Below, piece by piece: positions 1 to 9,018 of a DNA stretch of 64,000 bases. Position 1 is the first letter of the stretch. The number at the start of each line of letters is the position of its first letter. The DNA is from an uncultured Eubacteriales bacterium (GTDB lineage Bacteria; Bacillota; Clostridia; Christensenellales; Aristaeellaceae): positions 43,019-107,018 of the forward strand of contig OMYT01000004.1 in the NCBI GenBank assembly GCA_900315315.1. Direction: 5' to 3'. The translations under genes were made by a program, and so were the position numbers. A model generated the notes under the pieces. It ran no database searches. It worked only from the letters and a program-made list of their open reading frames with translations, and had not been told where the DNA came from.

Positions 1-107
1 GACAAGTTTCAGGATCCTTGATAAAATCGCAAGAGATGATCAAAAAGGGAACAATCCGGACGGAAATGACATGTTTGGGTCCGCCGAAAGGGATTGGCAA
101 GTTCCCG

Positions 108-126
108 GCAGACAAAGGTTGTCTGC
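108..126 (+). other. Leader hairpin ahead of the Opp-type operon
   Basis: Eight-base perfect arms (GCAGACAA and TTGTCTGC) close on a three-base loop in the untranslated leader about 60 bases before the first gene. A second small hairpin (TGACC/GGTCA) follows near 144-157. No T-tract follows, so this is not a terminator; it may stabilise the mRNA or be a regulator site. The operon promoter was not recognised and may lie left of the window. Confidence 0.35.
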
Positions 127-185
127 AGCAAAGCGTACGTTCTGACCGTCAGGTCAAAACACATATTTTTAAGGAGGGAAACCCA

Positions 186-1973
186 ATGAAGAAACTCTTG
201 TCCCTGGTTCTGGCTCTCGCTCTTGTGCTGAGCATGGTAGCGATTGCCGGCGCTGAAGAAGCGAAGGACCTGCCCCGTGAAGAAACCCTTTACTTTGGCG
301 GCCAGCAGTGGGATCCGATCGTCGGATACAACCCGCTGGGCGACAATATGAACAACGGTCTGATCCTGTCTGCCGCACCTCGTGGCACCCGGACCGTCAT
401 GTTCGAAACCCTGTATATGTACAATGCCCTGGACGGCAAGCTTTATCCCCTGCTCGCTGACGGCGACTATGTATGGAACGACGACCTGACCGAGCTGACC
501 CTCAAGATTAAACCCGCTGCCAAGTGGAGCGATGGTACCCCTGTGACCGCTGACGACGTGGTTGCGACCTGGGATATCAGCACGAAGATCCAGAACGGTA
601 CCTATACCGGCTATTCTCCCTACATTGAGAGCATCGAGAATAAAGACGGCGACGTGCTGATCAAGGCCAAGCTGAACGACGAAGGCAAGCCCGCCAATCC
701 TCTGCAGGTTCTGGACTTCCTGACCGGTGTTTACATCGTGCAGAAAGAATGGGCAGAAGCGCTGTGCGCGAAGCATAACGATGATGCTACAGCCATCCGG
801 ACCGATCCCACTCCCGATGCGGTTTATTCCGGCCCCTATGGTCCTTACTTTGCGAACGACCAGCTGGTTGCCTTCGTCCGCAACGATAACTACTGGGGAC
901 AGGATGCCTCCATGTGGGGCAAGCTGCCCGCTCCGAAGTATATGGCTCACACCATCTACAAGGACAACGACGCAACGCTGGTAGCATTCCAGGCCGGCCA
1001 GATCGACGTTGACCAGCAGTTCATCGCCAACGTGCAGAAACTGTGGGAAGAGCAGGGACTGCCGGTAGCGACCTACATCGACGAAGCTCCCTACGGCATC
1101 TGCGTGACCATGCCTACCGCGTGGTACAACATGGACATCCCGGTGATGCAGGTGAAGGAACTCCGCAAGGCGATCGCTATGGCGGTTGACTATGACAACA
1201 TCATCGAGAACGCCATGACCAACCAGAGCCCGTCCTTCGCGGATGTGCCGCGTTCTGTGATGAACCCCACCGACGGTGAGCAGGCCCTGTTTGATCACGA
1301 CGCTGTGAAGGATCTGCAGTGGGTCGGCAAGGACGTTGAAGGCGCCAAGAAGCTGCTGGACGAAGCCGGCATCGTGGACAACGACGGAGACGGCTGGCGC
1401 GAGTACAACGGTGAGAAGATCAGCCTGAAGGCTTGCTGCCCGGACGGCTGGACCGACTGGCAGGCTGCCATGAACATGGTTGCCGAAGCCGGCAAGGCCA
1501 TCGGCGTTGAAATCATCGCGACCTTCCCCACCTGGGATCAGTATCAGACTGTGTTTACCAAGGGATCTCAGACCGAGTATGAAATCTTCATGTGGAGCCC
1601 GCCCGGCGCAGAACCCGCTGCTCCCTGGGCCCGCGTCCGTGCTCTGATGAGCTCCGAATTTGTCGGCGTCGACAACAACTGGAGCGGTAACTTCGGCCAC
1701 TACAAGAATGACCGGATCGACGAGATCATTAAGCAGATCCCGCTGACCACGGATGAAGCTGAGCTGAAGGCGCTGTACACCGAAGCCACGAAGATCTATC
1801 TGGAAGAGGTTCCGAGCTTCTCCCTGATGTATCGTCCCGAAGTGTTCCACGCTGTGAATGAAACCGTGTGGACCGGCTATCCGGAAAAGGACGACGGAAA
1901 CAACATTCCGCCGATGGACTGCACGGATGGCTACGGCATTGCTGCTCTGTACAATCTGGAGCTCGTAAAGTAA
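186..1973 (+). CDS. ABC transporter substrate-binding protein, family 5 (Opp/Dpp type)
   Basis: Extracytoplasmic binding protein of 595 residues that captures a peptide or, given the neighbours, more likely an oligosaccharide and hands it to the permeases downstream. A Sec signal peptide is visible (MKKLL, hydrophobic stretch, IAGAEE cleavage zone) with no lipobox cysteine. The mature part follows the SBP_bac_5 pattern: an early tyrosine/tryptophan-rich segment, a WSDGTPVTADDV-like motif near residue 115, and a C-terminal closing segment. The ATG at 186 was chosen because AAGGAGGGA sits 7 bases upstream; the open frame continues to 18 but lacks signal-peptide character there. It heads a five-gene transporter set and a GH3 gene, and a terminator follows directly. 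Confidence 0.88.
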   Translation: MKKLLSLVLALALVLSMVAIAGAEEAKDLPREETLYFGGQQWDPIVGYNPLGDNMNNGLILSAAPRGTRTVMFETLYMYNALDGKLYPLLADGDYVWNDDLTELTLKIKPAAKWSDGTPVTADDVVATWDISTKIQNGTYTGYSPYIESIENKDGDVLIKAKLNDEGKPANPLQVLDFLTGVYIVQKEWAEALCAKHNDDATAIRTDPTPDAVYSGPYGPYFANDQLVAFVRNDNYWGQDASMWGKLPAPKYMAHTIYKDNDATLVAFQAGQIDVDQQFIANVQKLWEEQGLPVATYIDEAPYGICVTMPTAWYNMDIPVMQVKELRKAIAMAVDYDNIIENAMTNQSPSFADVPRSVMNPTDGEQALFDHDAVKDLQWVGKDVEGAKKLLDEAGIVDNDGDGWREYNGEKISLKACCPDGWTDWQAAMNMVAEAGKAIGVEIIATFPTWDQYQTVFTKGSQTEYEIFMWSPPGAEPAAPWARVRALMSSEFVGVDNNWSGNFGHYKNDRIDEIIKQIPLTTDEAELKALYTEATKIYLEEVPSFSLMYRPEVFHAVNETVWTGYPEKDDGNNIPPMDCTDGYGIAALYNLELVK

Positions 1974-1986
1974 TCCAATGTTAACC

Positions 1987-2028
1987 GGCGGCCATGATCC
2001 TGCCCGAGGCGGGTCATGGCCGCCTTTT
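1987..2028 (+). terminator. Intrinsic terminator/attenuator after the binding protein gene
   Basis: An eleven-base perfect stem (GGCGGCCATGA / TCATGGCCGCC) is followed by TTTT. It lies between the binding protein and the first permease. Partial read-through would give more binding protein than permease, a common arrangement in importers. Confidence 0.75.
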
Positions 2029-2050
2029 CAGTCAAGGGAGGCAGAACGCA

Positions 2051-3058
2051 ATGACCAAAGGCATGCGGAAATACTTCAAAAAGAAGATTTTCTGGTTTGT
2101 CATTACTTTTATTGCTGCAGTAATCCTGAATTTCATTCTGCCGCGACTGATGCCGGGTGATCCGGTTAACTCGATCGTCGGTAAGAATATCAGCCCCGGC
2201 GCGACCCAGGAACAGGTTCAGGAACAGATCGCATATTATCAACATCAATTCGGACTGGACAAGGATATTTTCGGCCAGTTCTGGGATTTCGTTAAAAACG
2301 CATTCAACGGTACTTTCGGTGTCAGTTACAGCCAGTATCCACGACTGGTTTCCGATATCATCGGGTCCAGTATCTGGTGGACGGTGGCGCTTCAATTGCC
2401 GGCCATACTGGTCGGATGGCTGCTGGGCAACCTGCTGGGCGCCCTGGCGGCCTACAAACGCAGTTTTTATGATAAAGCCCTGATGCCTGTGACGCTGTTT
2501 TTCAGCGCGATCCCGGCTTTCGGTGCCGCGGTCATTCTATTGGTCGTGTTTGCGGTGAACCTGAAATGGGCTCCGGTCAACGGCGCTTTTGACCCGGGCA
2601 TGATTCCCAGCTTCAGTTGGAAATTTATCTCTTCCGTGATCGCACATTATCAGTTGCCGTTCTGGTCCATCGTGCTTATTTCCATCGGCGGACAGGCGGT
2701 GGGCATGCGGAGCATGTCCATTTATGAGCTGAACGCAGACTATGTCAAATATGCCCGCTTTCTGGGTATCAAAGATAAGAAAATCGTTCGTTATGTGTTC
2801 CGGAACGCGATGCTGCCCCAGGTGACCGGTTTGGCGATGAGTATCGGCGCCATGGTCGGCGGCGCACTGGTTGCGGAGACCATTTTCAGTTATCCGGGCC
2901 TTGGCATGTCGATGTACGCGGCGATCAATTCTTCAGACTATCCTGTGATCTCGGCATGTACCCTGATTATAACGGTGATGGTGCTGATTGCCAGTTTCCT
3001 CCTGGATATTATCTATGCGTTCATTGACCCGCGGGTCAAAGCCGCGCAATTTGATTAA
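2051..3058 (+). CDS. ABC transporter permease, OppB/DppB type
   Basis: Integral membrane subunit of 335 residues forming half of the translocation pore with the next gene. It has an N-terminal membrane segment (about residues 13-33), a periplasmic stretch containing the [10 protein letters not shown] family signature, then five more hydrophobic segments and the cytoplasmic coupling loop around '[17 protein letters not shown]'. Length is normal for OppB. ATG 2051 was chosen because AAGGGAGGC lies just upstream; an earlier in-frame ATG at 1994 falls inside the terminator hairpin. The downstream permease follows after 16 bases. Confidence 0.9.
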   Translation: MTKGMRKYFKKKIFWFVITFIAAVILNFILPRLMPGDPVNSIVGKNISPGATQEQVQEQIAYYQHQFGLDKDIFGQFWDFVKNAFNGTFGVSYSQYPRLVSDIIGSSIWWTVALQLPAILVGWLLGNLLGALAAYKRSFYDKALMPVTLFFSAIPAFGAAVILLVVFAVNLKWAPVNGAFDPGMIPSFSWKFISSVIAHYQLPFWSIVLISIGGQAVGMRSMSIYELNADYVKYARFLGIKDKKIVRYVFRNAMLPQVTGLAMSIGAMVGGALVAETIFSYPGLGMSMYAAINSSDYPVISACTLIITVMVLIASFLLDIIYAFIDPRVKAAQFD

Positions 3059-3074
3059 GGGGGGTGGATGAAAA

Positions 3075-4337
3075 ATGAAAAATACGCTGAGAAATGTTTT
3101 CCATTCTCCTCGCTTCCTGGTGGGCTTCATCATCTTCATGATCATTCTGCTGACGGTACTGATCTATCCCTGGTTTGTACACCGGGATCCTCTTCAGGGC
3201 CTGGGCAAGGGTTTCCTGGAACCCGGAACTTATTTATCCGTTTATGATGCAAACGATACGGATACCTACCGCGTGGAATTGCCGGAAGCCGCAGCCAACC
3301 GACTGGAAGCCAGCCTGCCGACGGAAGACCGCCAGATGATGATTGACTACCTGAAGGCGATGGGTGTGGACGTATCCGGGCTGGACACCAGCAATGAAAA
3401 GATGGAAGATCTGCTGGTCGCCTGGAACGCAAACTACGACGAAGCGGACGCGAAGAAGAACAAATACGAAGGCTTTGCCACCCAGGCGAAGCGGAACGCC
3501 CTGCGCCGGCTGGACAACAAAATCAAAAGCAGCAACAGCAATGTTACGATGAGCGTGGTGAAAGGCGAGGGTGACGACGCTACTGTTAAAACAGTGAACG
3601 GTAACGATTTTGTGAAGGTGGATGAGGTTGCCAATTCGGTAAACCTGCCGCTGGGTACAGACAACTTCGGCCGTGACACCCTGACCGAACTGGTTGAAGC
3701 GACAGGCATTTCTCTGCTGATCGGCCTGATTGCCGGTTCCATTGCAACGTTGCTCGGGCTGCTGGTTGGTTTGCTGGCCGGCTATGTTGGCGGCGTTCTG
3801 GATGATATTCTGATGTTCATCGCGAACATCTTTACGGTCATTCCCGGGTTTGTTCTGCTGATTCTGATCTACTCTGCCCTGGGTGCAGAATCCCGCGGCA
3901 TTGTGACATGTGCGGTGATCATCGGCATCACCAGCTGGGTGTGGACGGCGCGTTCTGTGCGGTCCCAGGTGATCAGCCTGCGGAACCGTGACCACGTGAA
4001 CCTGTCCAAACTGAGCGGACACAGCCTGTTCCGGATCGTGACGACGGACATCCTGCCCTACATCGCCAGCTATGTGGTGATGGCGTTCATCCTGCAGGTT
4101 TCTTCCGGGATCCTGGCGGAAGCACAGCTGTCCATGCTGGGTCTGGGACCGAACCCCAACGAACTGCCGACCTTAGGTCTGATGATGAACTGGGCGAAGC
4201 TCTTCGGCGCGTACACCTCCAGTAATGCATGGTGGGCCTATTTCCCGGTGATCATGGTGATTGCGCTGATCTCCTTCTCCCTGAACCTGATGAATACCGG
4301 TCTTGACCAGGTATTCAACCCGACGCTGCGTGATTAA
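3075..4337 (+). CDS. ABC transporter permease, OppC/DppC type with large extracytoplasmic insertion
   Basis: Second pore subunit, 420 residues, about 120 longer than a usual OppC. After a first membrane helix (about residues 13-33) comes a hydrophilic, lysine- and aspartate-rich segment up to about residue 190 before the family hallmark GTDNFGRDTLTEL. The rest is a normal five-helix core with the coupling loop around 'RSQVISLRNRDHVNLSKLSG'. By topology the insertion should lie outside the membrane, next to the binding protein. Start ATG 3075 follows AAGGGGGGTGG. It is part of the same operon, 15 bases before the first ATPase gene. Confidence 0.88.
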   Translation: MKNTLRNVFHSPRFLVGFIIFMIILLTVLIYPWFVHRDPLQGLGKGFLEPGTYLSVYDANDTDTYRVELPEAAANRLEASLPTEDRQMMIDYLKAMGVDVSGLDTSNEKMEDLLVAWNANYDEADAKKNKYEGFATQAKRNALRRLDNKIKSSNSNVTMSVVKGEGDDATVKTVNGNDFVKVDEVANSVNLPLGTDNFGRDTLTELVEATGISLLIGLIAGSIATLLGLLVGLLAGYVGGVLDDILMFIANIFTVIPGFVLLILIYSALGAESRGIVTCAVIIGITSWVWTARSVRSQVISLRNRDHVNLSKLSGHSLFRIVTTDILPYIASYVVMAFILQVSSGILAEAQLSMLGLGPNPNELPTLGLMMNWAKLFGAYTSSNAWWAYFPVIMVIALISFSLNLMNTGLDQVFNPTLRD

Positions 4338-4352
4338 AGGAGGAAAGGCAAA

Positions 4353-5363
4353 ATGGCAAACAAGATTCTTGAGGTCCATGAGCTGACCACCAAATACATC
4401 ACACGTCAGGGTGAAGATGTTTACTCTGTGGACCACGTATCCCTGGATATTGAGGAAGGCAAGAGCCTGGGCATCGCCGGCGAATCCGGCTGCGGCAAGT
4501 CGACCCTGGCGCTGAGCCTGATGGGTTATTATTTCGCTCCGCTGCACTATACCAGCGGCGAGATCATCATCGACGGGAAGAACATCTCCGGGATGGATCC
4601 TGACGTGGTGCGGAAAACCGTGCTGGGCACGGAAGTCGCGTACATTCCCCAGGCGGCTATGAACGCCATGAACCCGACGAGGAAGGTCGGCAAGTTCATC
4701 GAGGACGTGATTTTTGCCCACGAGCTGAAGATGACCAAAGAGGAAATCCGTGAGATGGCGGAGCAGCGCTTCGCGAAACTGGGTCTGCCGGTGGACGCGC
4801 TGGACAAATACAGCGTGGAGCTTTCCGGCGGCATGCGGCAGCGCGTCGTCATTGCTGTTTCCACAATCCTGAGCCCGAAGGTACTGATCGCCGACGAGCC
4901 TTCTTCCGCGCTGGACGTGACCAGCCAGAAGATGGTCATCAAGATGATGAAGGACATGCTGAACACCGGATTGGTCAAGAGCATGATTTTCATTACCCAC
5001 GAGCTGCCGCTGCTGTACAACGTGACGGACGACATCATGGTCATGTATGCCGGTCAGATTGTGGAACGCGGTACAGCTCATGAAATGGTGTTCGATCCGA
5101 TTCATCCCTACAGCCGCGGTCTGATGCGCTCCATTCTGGTGCCGGAGGAAGGTACCCGCGACGTAAAGCTGACAGCTATCCCCGGCACACCGCCGAACCT
5201 GAAACATCCGCCGGCCGGTTGCCGCTTTGCGGACCGCTGCCGGTACGCAACCCCGTCCTGCAAGGTGGTTTCGCCGCCGCTGCTGGATATCGGAGGCGGG
5301 CGGACCTACCGCTGCAGCATGCCCGTGGAACAGCTGAGGGAGGTGTACGCAAGTGAAGACTGA
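4353..5363 (+). CDS. ABC transporter ATP-binding protein, OppD/DppD type
   Basis: Cytosolic ATPase of 336 residues that powers the importer as a heterodimer with the next gene product. Walker A (GESGCGKST, about residues 43-51), signature (LSGGMRQR), Walker B ([11 protein letters not shown]) and the switch histidine (ITHE) are all present. The C-terminal oligopeptide-transport extension carries the cysteines expected of this family ([14 protein letters not shown], then YRC), which in relatives bind an Fe-S cluster. RBS AAAGGAGGAAAG precedes ATG 4353. Its end overlaps the next start by 11 bases, implying translational coupling. Confidence 0.93.
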   Translation: MANKILEVHELTTKYITRQGEDVYSVDHVSLDIEEGKSLGIAGESGCGKSTLALSLMGYYFAPLHYTSGEIIIDGKNISGMDPDVVRKTVLGTEVAYIPQAAMNAMNPTRKVGKFIEDVIFAHELKMTKEEIREMAEQRFAKLGLPVDALDKYSVELSGGMRQRVVIAVSTILSPKVLIADEPSSALDVTSQKMVIKMMKDMLNTGLVKSMIFITHELPLLYNVTDDIMVMYAGQIVERGTAHEMVFDPIHPYSRGLMRSILVPEEGTRDVKLTAIPGTPPNLKHPPAGCRFADRCRYATPSCKVVSPPLLDIGGGRTYRCSMPVEQLREVYASED

Positions 5364-6252
5364 TGAAATCAAAACAGCTGAAGATACCCGTGAAAGCGTA
5401 TCCTTCGGGACACGGGACAAGGACTTTTCCAAGGAACCCCTGTGCCTGAGCGGCCGGGGCGTGACCCGGGTGTTCCACACCGGCAAGGTGACCACCGTGG
5501 CGGTGGACCATGTGGATTTCGATTTCCACAAAGGCGAGCTGATCTCCATCGTGGGTGAATCCGGCTCCGGAAAGACAACCCTGTCAAAGATGCTGCTGGG
5601 CCTGCTGGAACCGACGGACGGAGAGATTATGTTTCAGGGCAAACCCCGGGATATTTCCACCGGAGCAAAGAAGAGGGAATACTGGAAGGGTATTCAGGCA
5701 ATCTTCCAGGATCCATTTTCCAGCTATAATGTATTTCATAAGATCGACTCGGTGTTGCTGGATTGCATCAATATGCGGGGCGGCGGAAACCTGCCGAAGG
5801 AAAAGAAGATTGAGATGATGACTGAAGCCTGCAGTTTCGTGAATCTGAAGTTCGCAGAGCTGACGAACAAATATCCCTTCGAATTGTCCGGCGGCCAGAT
5901 GCAGCGATTGATGATTGCGCGGATCTTCCTGCTGAAGCCCAATATCCTACTGGCAGACGAGCCGACCTCCATGATCGACGCCTGCTCCCGGGCGACCATC
6001 CTGGATATGCTGCTGAAGCTACGGGATGAGACGGGGATGACGGTTATCTTTATCACCCATGACATCGGTCTGGCTTACTACATTTCAGACTCTGTGTATA
6101 TTATGGAACATGGCAGGTTTGTGGAAAGCGGGAAGCCGGACAAAGTCATGCTTGAGCCGGAAGCCCCGTATACGAAGCGGCTGATTTCCGACGTACCCAA
6201 GATCCATGAACCCTGGGATCTGAGTACGGTGGATCTGTTGCAGGACGCATGA
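5353..6252 (+). CDS. ABC transporter ATP-binding protein, OppF/DppF type
   Basis: Partner ATPase, 299 residues, starting at GTG 5353 inside the end of the OppD-like gene (GGGAGGTG lies upstream). Walker A (GESGSGKTT), signature (LSGGQMQR), Walker B ([11 protein letters not shown]) and switch region (FITHDIG) are intact. It is slightly short at the C terminus compared with canonical OppF, and has no cysteine-rich tail. A GH3 gene starts 18 bases downstream, tying transport to hydrolysis of the imported glycoside and suggesting that the cargo is an oligosaccharide rather than a peptide. Confidence 0.92.
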   Translation: MKTDEIKTAEDTRESVSFGTRDKDFSKEPLCLSGRGVTRVFHTGKVTTVAVDHVDFDFHKGELISIVGESGSGKTTLSKMLLGLLEPTDGEIMFQGKPRDISTGAKKREYWKGIQAIFQDPFSSYNVFHKIDSVLLDCINMRGGGNLPKEKKIEMMTEACSFVNLKFAELTNKYPFELSGGQMQRLMIARIFLLKPNILLADEPTSMIDACSRATILDMLLKLRDETGMTVIFITHDIGLAYYISDSVYIMEHGRFVESGKPDKVMLEPEAPYTKRLISDVPKIHEPWDLSTVDLLQDA

Positions 6253-6269
6253 ACGAACAGAGGTGACAT

Positions 6270-8561
6270 ATGGATATAAAGGACATTCGTAATCTGATTG
6301 CTCAGATGACGCTGGAAGAAAAGGCCGGACTTCTGTCCGGCCAGGACTTCTGGCATACCAAGCCCGTGGAACGCCTCGGCATTCCCCGGACGATGGTCAG
6401 CGACGGTCCCCACGGCCTGCGTAAGCAGGATGAAGAAGGGGATCATCTCGGTATTAACGACAGTATCAAGGCGGTCTGCTTCCCTGCTGCGAGTGCGACA
6501 GCGGCCTCCTTTGATCCCGAACTTCTGGAAAAAATGGGCGAAGCCCTGGGCGAAGCTTGCCAGCATGAGAAACTGAGCGTGCTGCTCGGGCCTGCGGTGA
6601 ACATCAAACGCAGTCCCCTGTGCGGCCGCAATTTCGAATACTTTTCCGAAGATCCTTATCTGACCGGCGTGATGGCAACAGCTTTAATCAAGGGCATCCA
6701 AAGCAAGAATGTCGGCACCAGCATCAAGCATTTTGCCCTGAACAGTCAGGAGCATCGGCGGATGAGCAGCAGTTCCGACTGTGACGAGCGGACCATCCGT
6801 GAAATCTACTTCCCGGCTTTTGAAATGGCCGTGAAGGAAGCGCAGCCCTGGACCGTGATGTGCTCGTACAACCGGGTTAACGGGGTCTATGCATCCGAAA
6901 ACCCCTGGCTGCTGACAGATGTACTGCGGAAGGAATGGGGCTTCGAAGGCTATGTAATGAGCGACTGGGGCGCGGTGAGCAACCGTGTGGCCGGCGTGGC
7001 CGCGGGCCTGGATCTGGAAATGCCTGCTTCCGGCGGGATCAACGACCGAAAGATCGTGGAAGCGGTCAGGGCCGGGAAGCTGGATGAGAAGGCAGTCGAC
7101 CTGTGCTGCGAGCGGATTCTGAACATTGTTTTCCGTTTTGTGGAAAACGCAAAGCCGGAAACTCCGTGGGATATGGAGGCCCAGCATCTGCTGGCGGCTG
7201 AAGTAGCGGCGGAATGCATGGTGCTGCTGAAGAATGAGGATGATCTCCTGCCGCTTTCAAAGGAAGAAGAAATCGCTTTCATCGGCGAGTTTGCCGAGAA
7301 ACCGAGATTCCAGGGCGGCGGCAGCAGCCACATCAACTGTTTCAGAACCACCGGCGCAGTGGAAGCTGCGAAGGAGCAGGGGCTGAAGGTGGTTTATGCT
7401 CAGGGCTATTCCGTGAAGGCAGATGACGCACCGGCTGATATGATTGCCGAGGCGGTGGCGGCAGCGAAGAAAGCAAAGGTTGCCGTTGTGTTTGCGGGCC
7501 TGCCGGACTCATACGAGAGCGAAGGCTATGACCGGTCTCATATGCGGATGCCCGAAAGCCAGAACCGGCTGATTGAGGCGGTGGCGGAAGCCAACCCGAA
7601 CACGGTAGTGGTGCTGCACAACGGCAGTCCCGTCGAAATGCCCTGGATCGGCAAGGTCAAGGCCGTGCTGGAAGCTTATCTGGGCGGACAGGCGGTTGGG
7701 CTGGCACAGGTGAAGGTTCTGTTCGGCGACGTGAATCCTTCCGGCCATCTGCCGGAAAGTTTCCCCATGAAGCTGGAAGACAACCCGAGCTATCTGTTCT
7801 ACGGCGGTGAGCCACGCGGAACCGAATACCGGGAAGGCATCTTCGTGGGTTACCGTTATTATGACAAGAAGAAGATGGATGTGCTGTTCCCCTTCGGTTA
7901 CGGGCTGAGCTATACTACGTTTGAATACTCGAATCTAAAGCTCAGCGCGGAATCCATCAAGGATACGGACACACTGACGGCAACAGTCACGGTGAAAAAT
8001 ACAGGCAAACGAGCCGGCAAGGCGGTTGTCCAGCTGTATGCAGGTGACACGGAAGGCTATATGAACGCCGTGCGCCCCGTGCGCGAGCTGAAAGGCTTCC
8101 GGAAGGTGGAACTGCAGCCCGGCGAAAGCAAAGAGGTTACATTTACGCTTTGCAAGCGTTCCTTTGCATATTGGAACACGCAGATCCATGACTGGTATGT
8201 GGAAACCGGCGATTTTGCCATTGAAGTCGGCGATAGCGTGGCAAATCTGCCCCTGAGGGCGACAGTAAAGATTGAATCCACGACGGAACTTCCGCGGCAT
8301 TTCGATCTGGACAGCATAGTGATGGATGTTATGGCAGATCCCAAGGCTAATGCCATCATGGGTGAGTTCCTGAAGAAAGCGTTTGCGATCTTCAGCATAG
8401 CTGATGAGAACCAGACAGAAGCAGCCCAGGAAGCCATCTCGGATGATATGGGTGAAGCTATGATGGGCTATATGCCGATTCGCGGAACGTTAAGTTTCGG
8501 CGGCGGTGCCGTACCTGAAGAGATGATGCTCGATATGCTGAAAAAAATGAACGAAGCATAG
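6270..8561 (+). CDS. GH3 family beta-glucosidase-like glycoside hydrolase
   Basis: Cytosolic hydrolase (no signal peptide), 763 residues, predicted to remove terminal beta-linked sugars from imported oligosaccharides. Domain order: GH3 N-terminal barrel (about 10-320) with the KHF motif (SIKHFALNSQEHRR) and nucleophile Asp232 in VMSDWG; GH3 C-terminal alpha/beta domain (about 330-560); fibronectin-III-like domain (about 610-680). A further C-terminal tail of about 80 residues (from 'DSIVMDVMADPKA' on), rich in Met and Asp, has no function I recognise. ATG 6270 is preceded by AGAGGTGA. It is the last gene of the Opp-type operon. Substrate (cellobiose, laminaribiose, xylobiose) cannot be told from sequence alone. 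Confidence 0.92.
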   Translation: MDIKDIRNLIAQMTLEEKAGLLSGQDFWHTKPVERLGIPRTMVSDGPHGLRKQDEEGDHLGINDSIKAVCFPAASATAASFDPELLEKMGEALGEACQHEKLSVLLGPAVNIKRSPLCGRNFEYFSEDPYLTGVMATALIKGIQSKNVGTSIKHFALNSQEHRRMSSSSDCDERTIREIYFPAFEMAVKEAQPWTVMCSYNRVNGVYASENPWLLTDVLRKEWGFEGYVMSDWGAVSNRVAGVAAGLDLEMPASGGINDRKIVEAVRAGKLDEKAVDLCCERILNIVFRFVENAKPETPWDMEAQHLLAAEVAAECMVLLKNEDDLLPLSKEEEIAFIGEFAEKPRFQGGGSSHINCFRTTGAVEAAKEQGLKVVYAQGYSVKADDAPADMIAEAVAAAKKAKVAVVFAGLPDSYESEGYDRSHMRMPESQNRLIEAVAEANPNTVVVLHNGSPVEMPWIGKVKAVLEAYLGGQAVGLAQVKVLFGDVNPSGHLPESFPMKLEDNPSYLFYGGEPRGTEYREGIFVGYRYYDKKKMDVLFPFGYGLSYTTFEYSNLKLSAESIKDTDTLTATVTVKNTGKRAGKAVVQLYAGDTEGYMNAVRPVRELKGFRKVELQPGESKEVTFTLCKRSFAYWNTQIHDWYVETGDFAIEVGDSVANLPLRATVKIESTTELPRHFDLDSIVMDVMADPKANAIMGEFLKKAFAIFSIADENQTEAAQEAISDDMGEAMMGYMPIRGTLSFGGGAVPEEMMLDMLKKMNEA

Positions 8562-8575
8562 GCAACAAAAAAGCA

Positions 8576-8609
8576 ATCGGGGCAGCGGAATGTTCCGCTG
8601 CCCCGATTT
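8576..8609. terminator. Bidirectional intrinsic terminator
   Basis: A fifteen-base perfect stem (ATCGGGGCAGCGGAA and its complement) closes on a two-base loop, flanked by A-rich sequence on the left and TTTAAAAA on the right. It serves the GH3 gene from the left and the small minus-strand gene from the right. Confidence 0.88.
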
Positions 8610-8617
8610 AAAAAGAA

Positions 8618-8764
8618 TCAAGCATTTTTGTTTTTCCGGCTGAAGAGCCGGCTGAAGAAGCCCTTTGTCTGCATGCAGCTGTTCAGAGGATTCCGAAGCT
8701 CGGGCGCGCCCGCGTCTTCTGCCATCATGGTTGCCATATTGTTGCTCATCAGATTCATCATCAT
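8618..8764 (-). CDS. Small uncharacterised protein, 48 residues
   Basis: Micro-gene on the minus strand. Its start at 8764 (three consecutive ATGs) is preceded by a near-perfect AAGGAGGTAA, and it ends nine bases before the shared terminator, so it has start signals and a transcription end of its own. The product is methionine-rich at the N terminus (MMMNLMSNNMATMMAEDAG), has a single cysteine, and ends in a basic, aromatic tail (GFFSRLFSRKNKNA). No membrane segment or signal peptide is evident. It is oriented away from the downstream GH3-AraC operon and could share its intergenic control region. Function unknown. Confidence 0.6.
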   Translation of the reverse strand: MMMNLMSNNMATMMAEDAGAPELRNPLNSCMQTKGFFSRLFSRKNKNA

Positions 8765-8858
8765 TTTCAGTTACCTCCTTGGTTCATGTGAGTCTTCCCG
8801 TTGCAGGATCAGTTTATCCGAATCCTGAGGAAAACTCCCGTCTTTTTGTGCCCACTTA

Positions 8859-8897
8859 TGTCAGGAAAAGGAATTCTCAGTCTTTCCTTTCCTGACA
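8859..8897. promoter_or_regulatory. Imperfect inverted repeat in a divergent intergenic region
   Basis: TGTCAGGAAAAGGA at 8859-8872 and TCCTTTCCTGACA at 8885-8897 form arms that match except for one extra A, around a 12-base gap. The element lies between the divergent micro-gene (minus) and the GH3-AraC operon (plus). It may be an operator, for example for the AraC regulator encoded in that operon, or simply a hairpin. The rest of 8780-9018 is AT-rich and holds no gene that I see. Confidence 0.4.
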
Positions 8898-9018
8898 CCA
8901 AAATGATAACAGATCCGGAAGAAAGAAAATAACAAAATAATTATGAAAATAACAAATTCGTTTGGTATCATGAATGGGCTTGTTTTGCCATAAGCATACA
9001 AATCGGAGGAGAAAAAAC

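Noticed and set aside
9-1850. Very long open frame on the minus strand opposite the first binding-protein gene
   Set aside because: It is an antisense shadow caused by codon bias; the plus-strand gene has signal peptide, RBS and family motifs, the minus frame has none.
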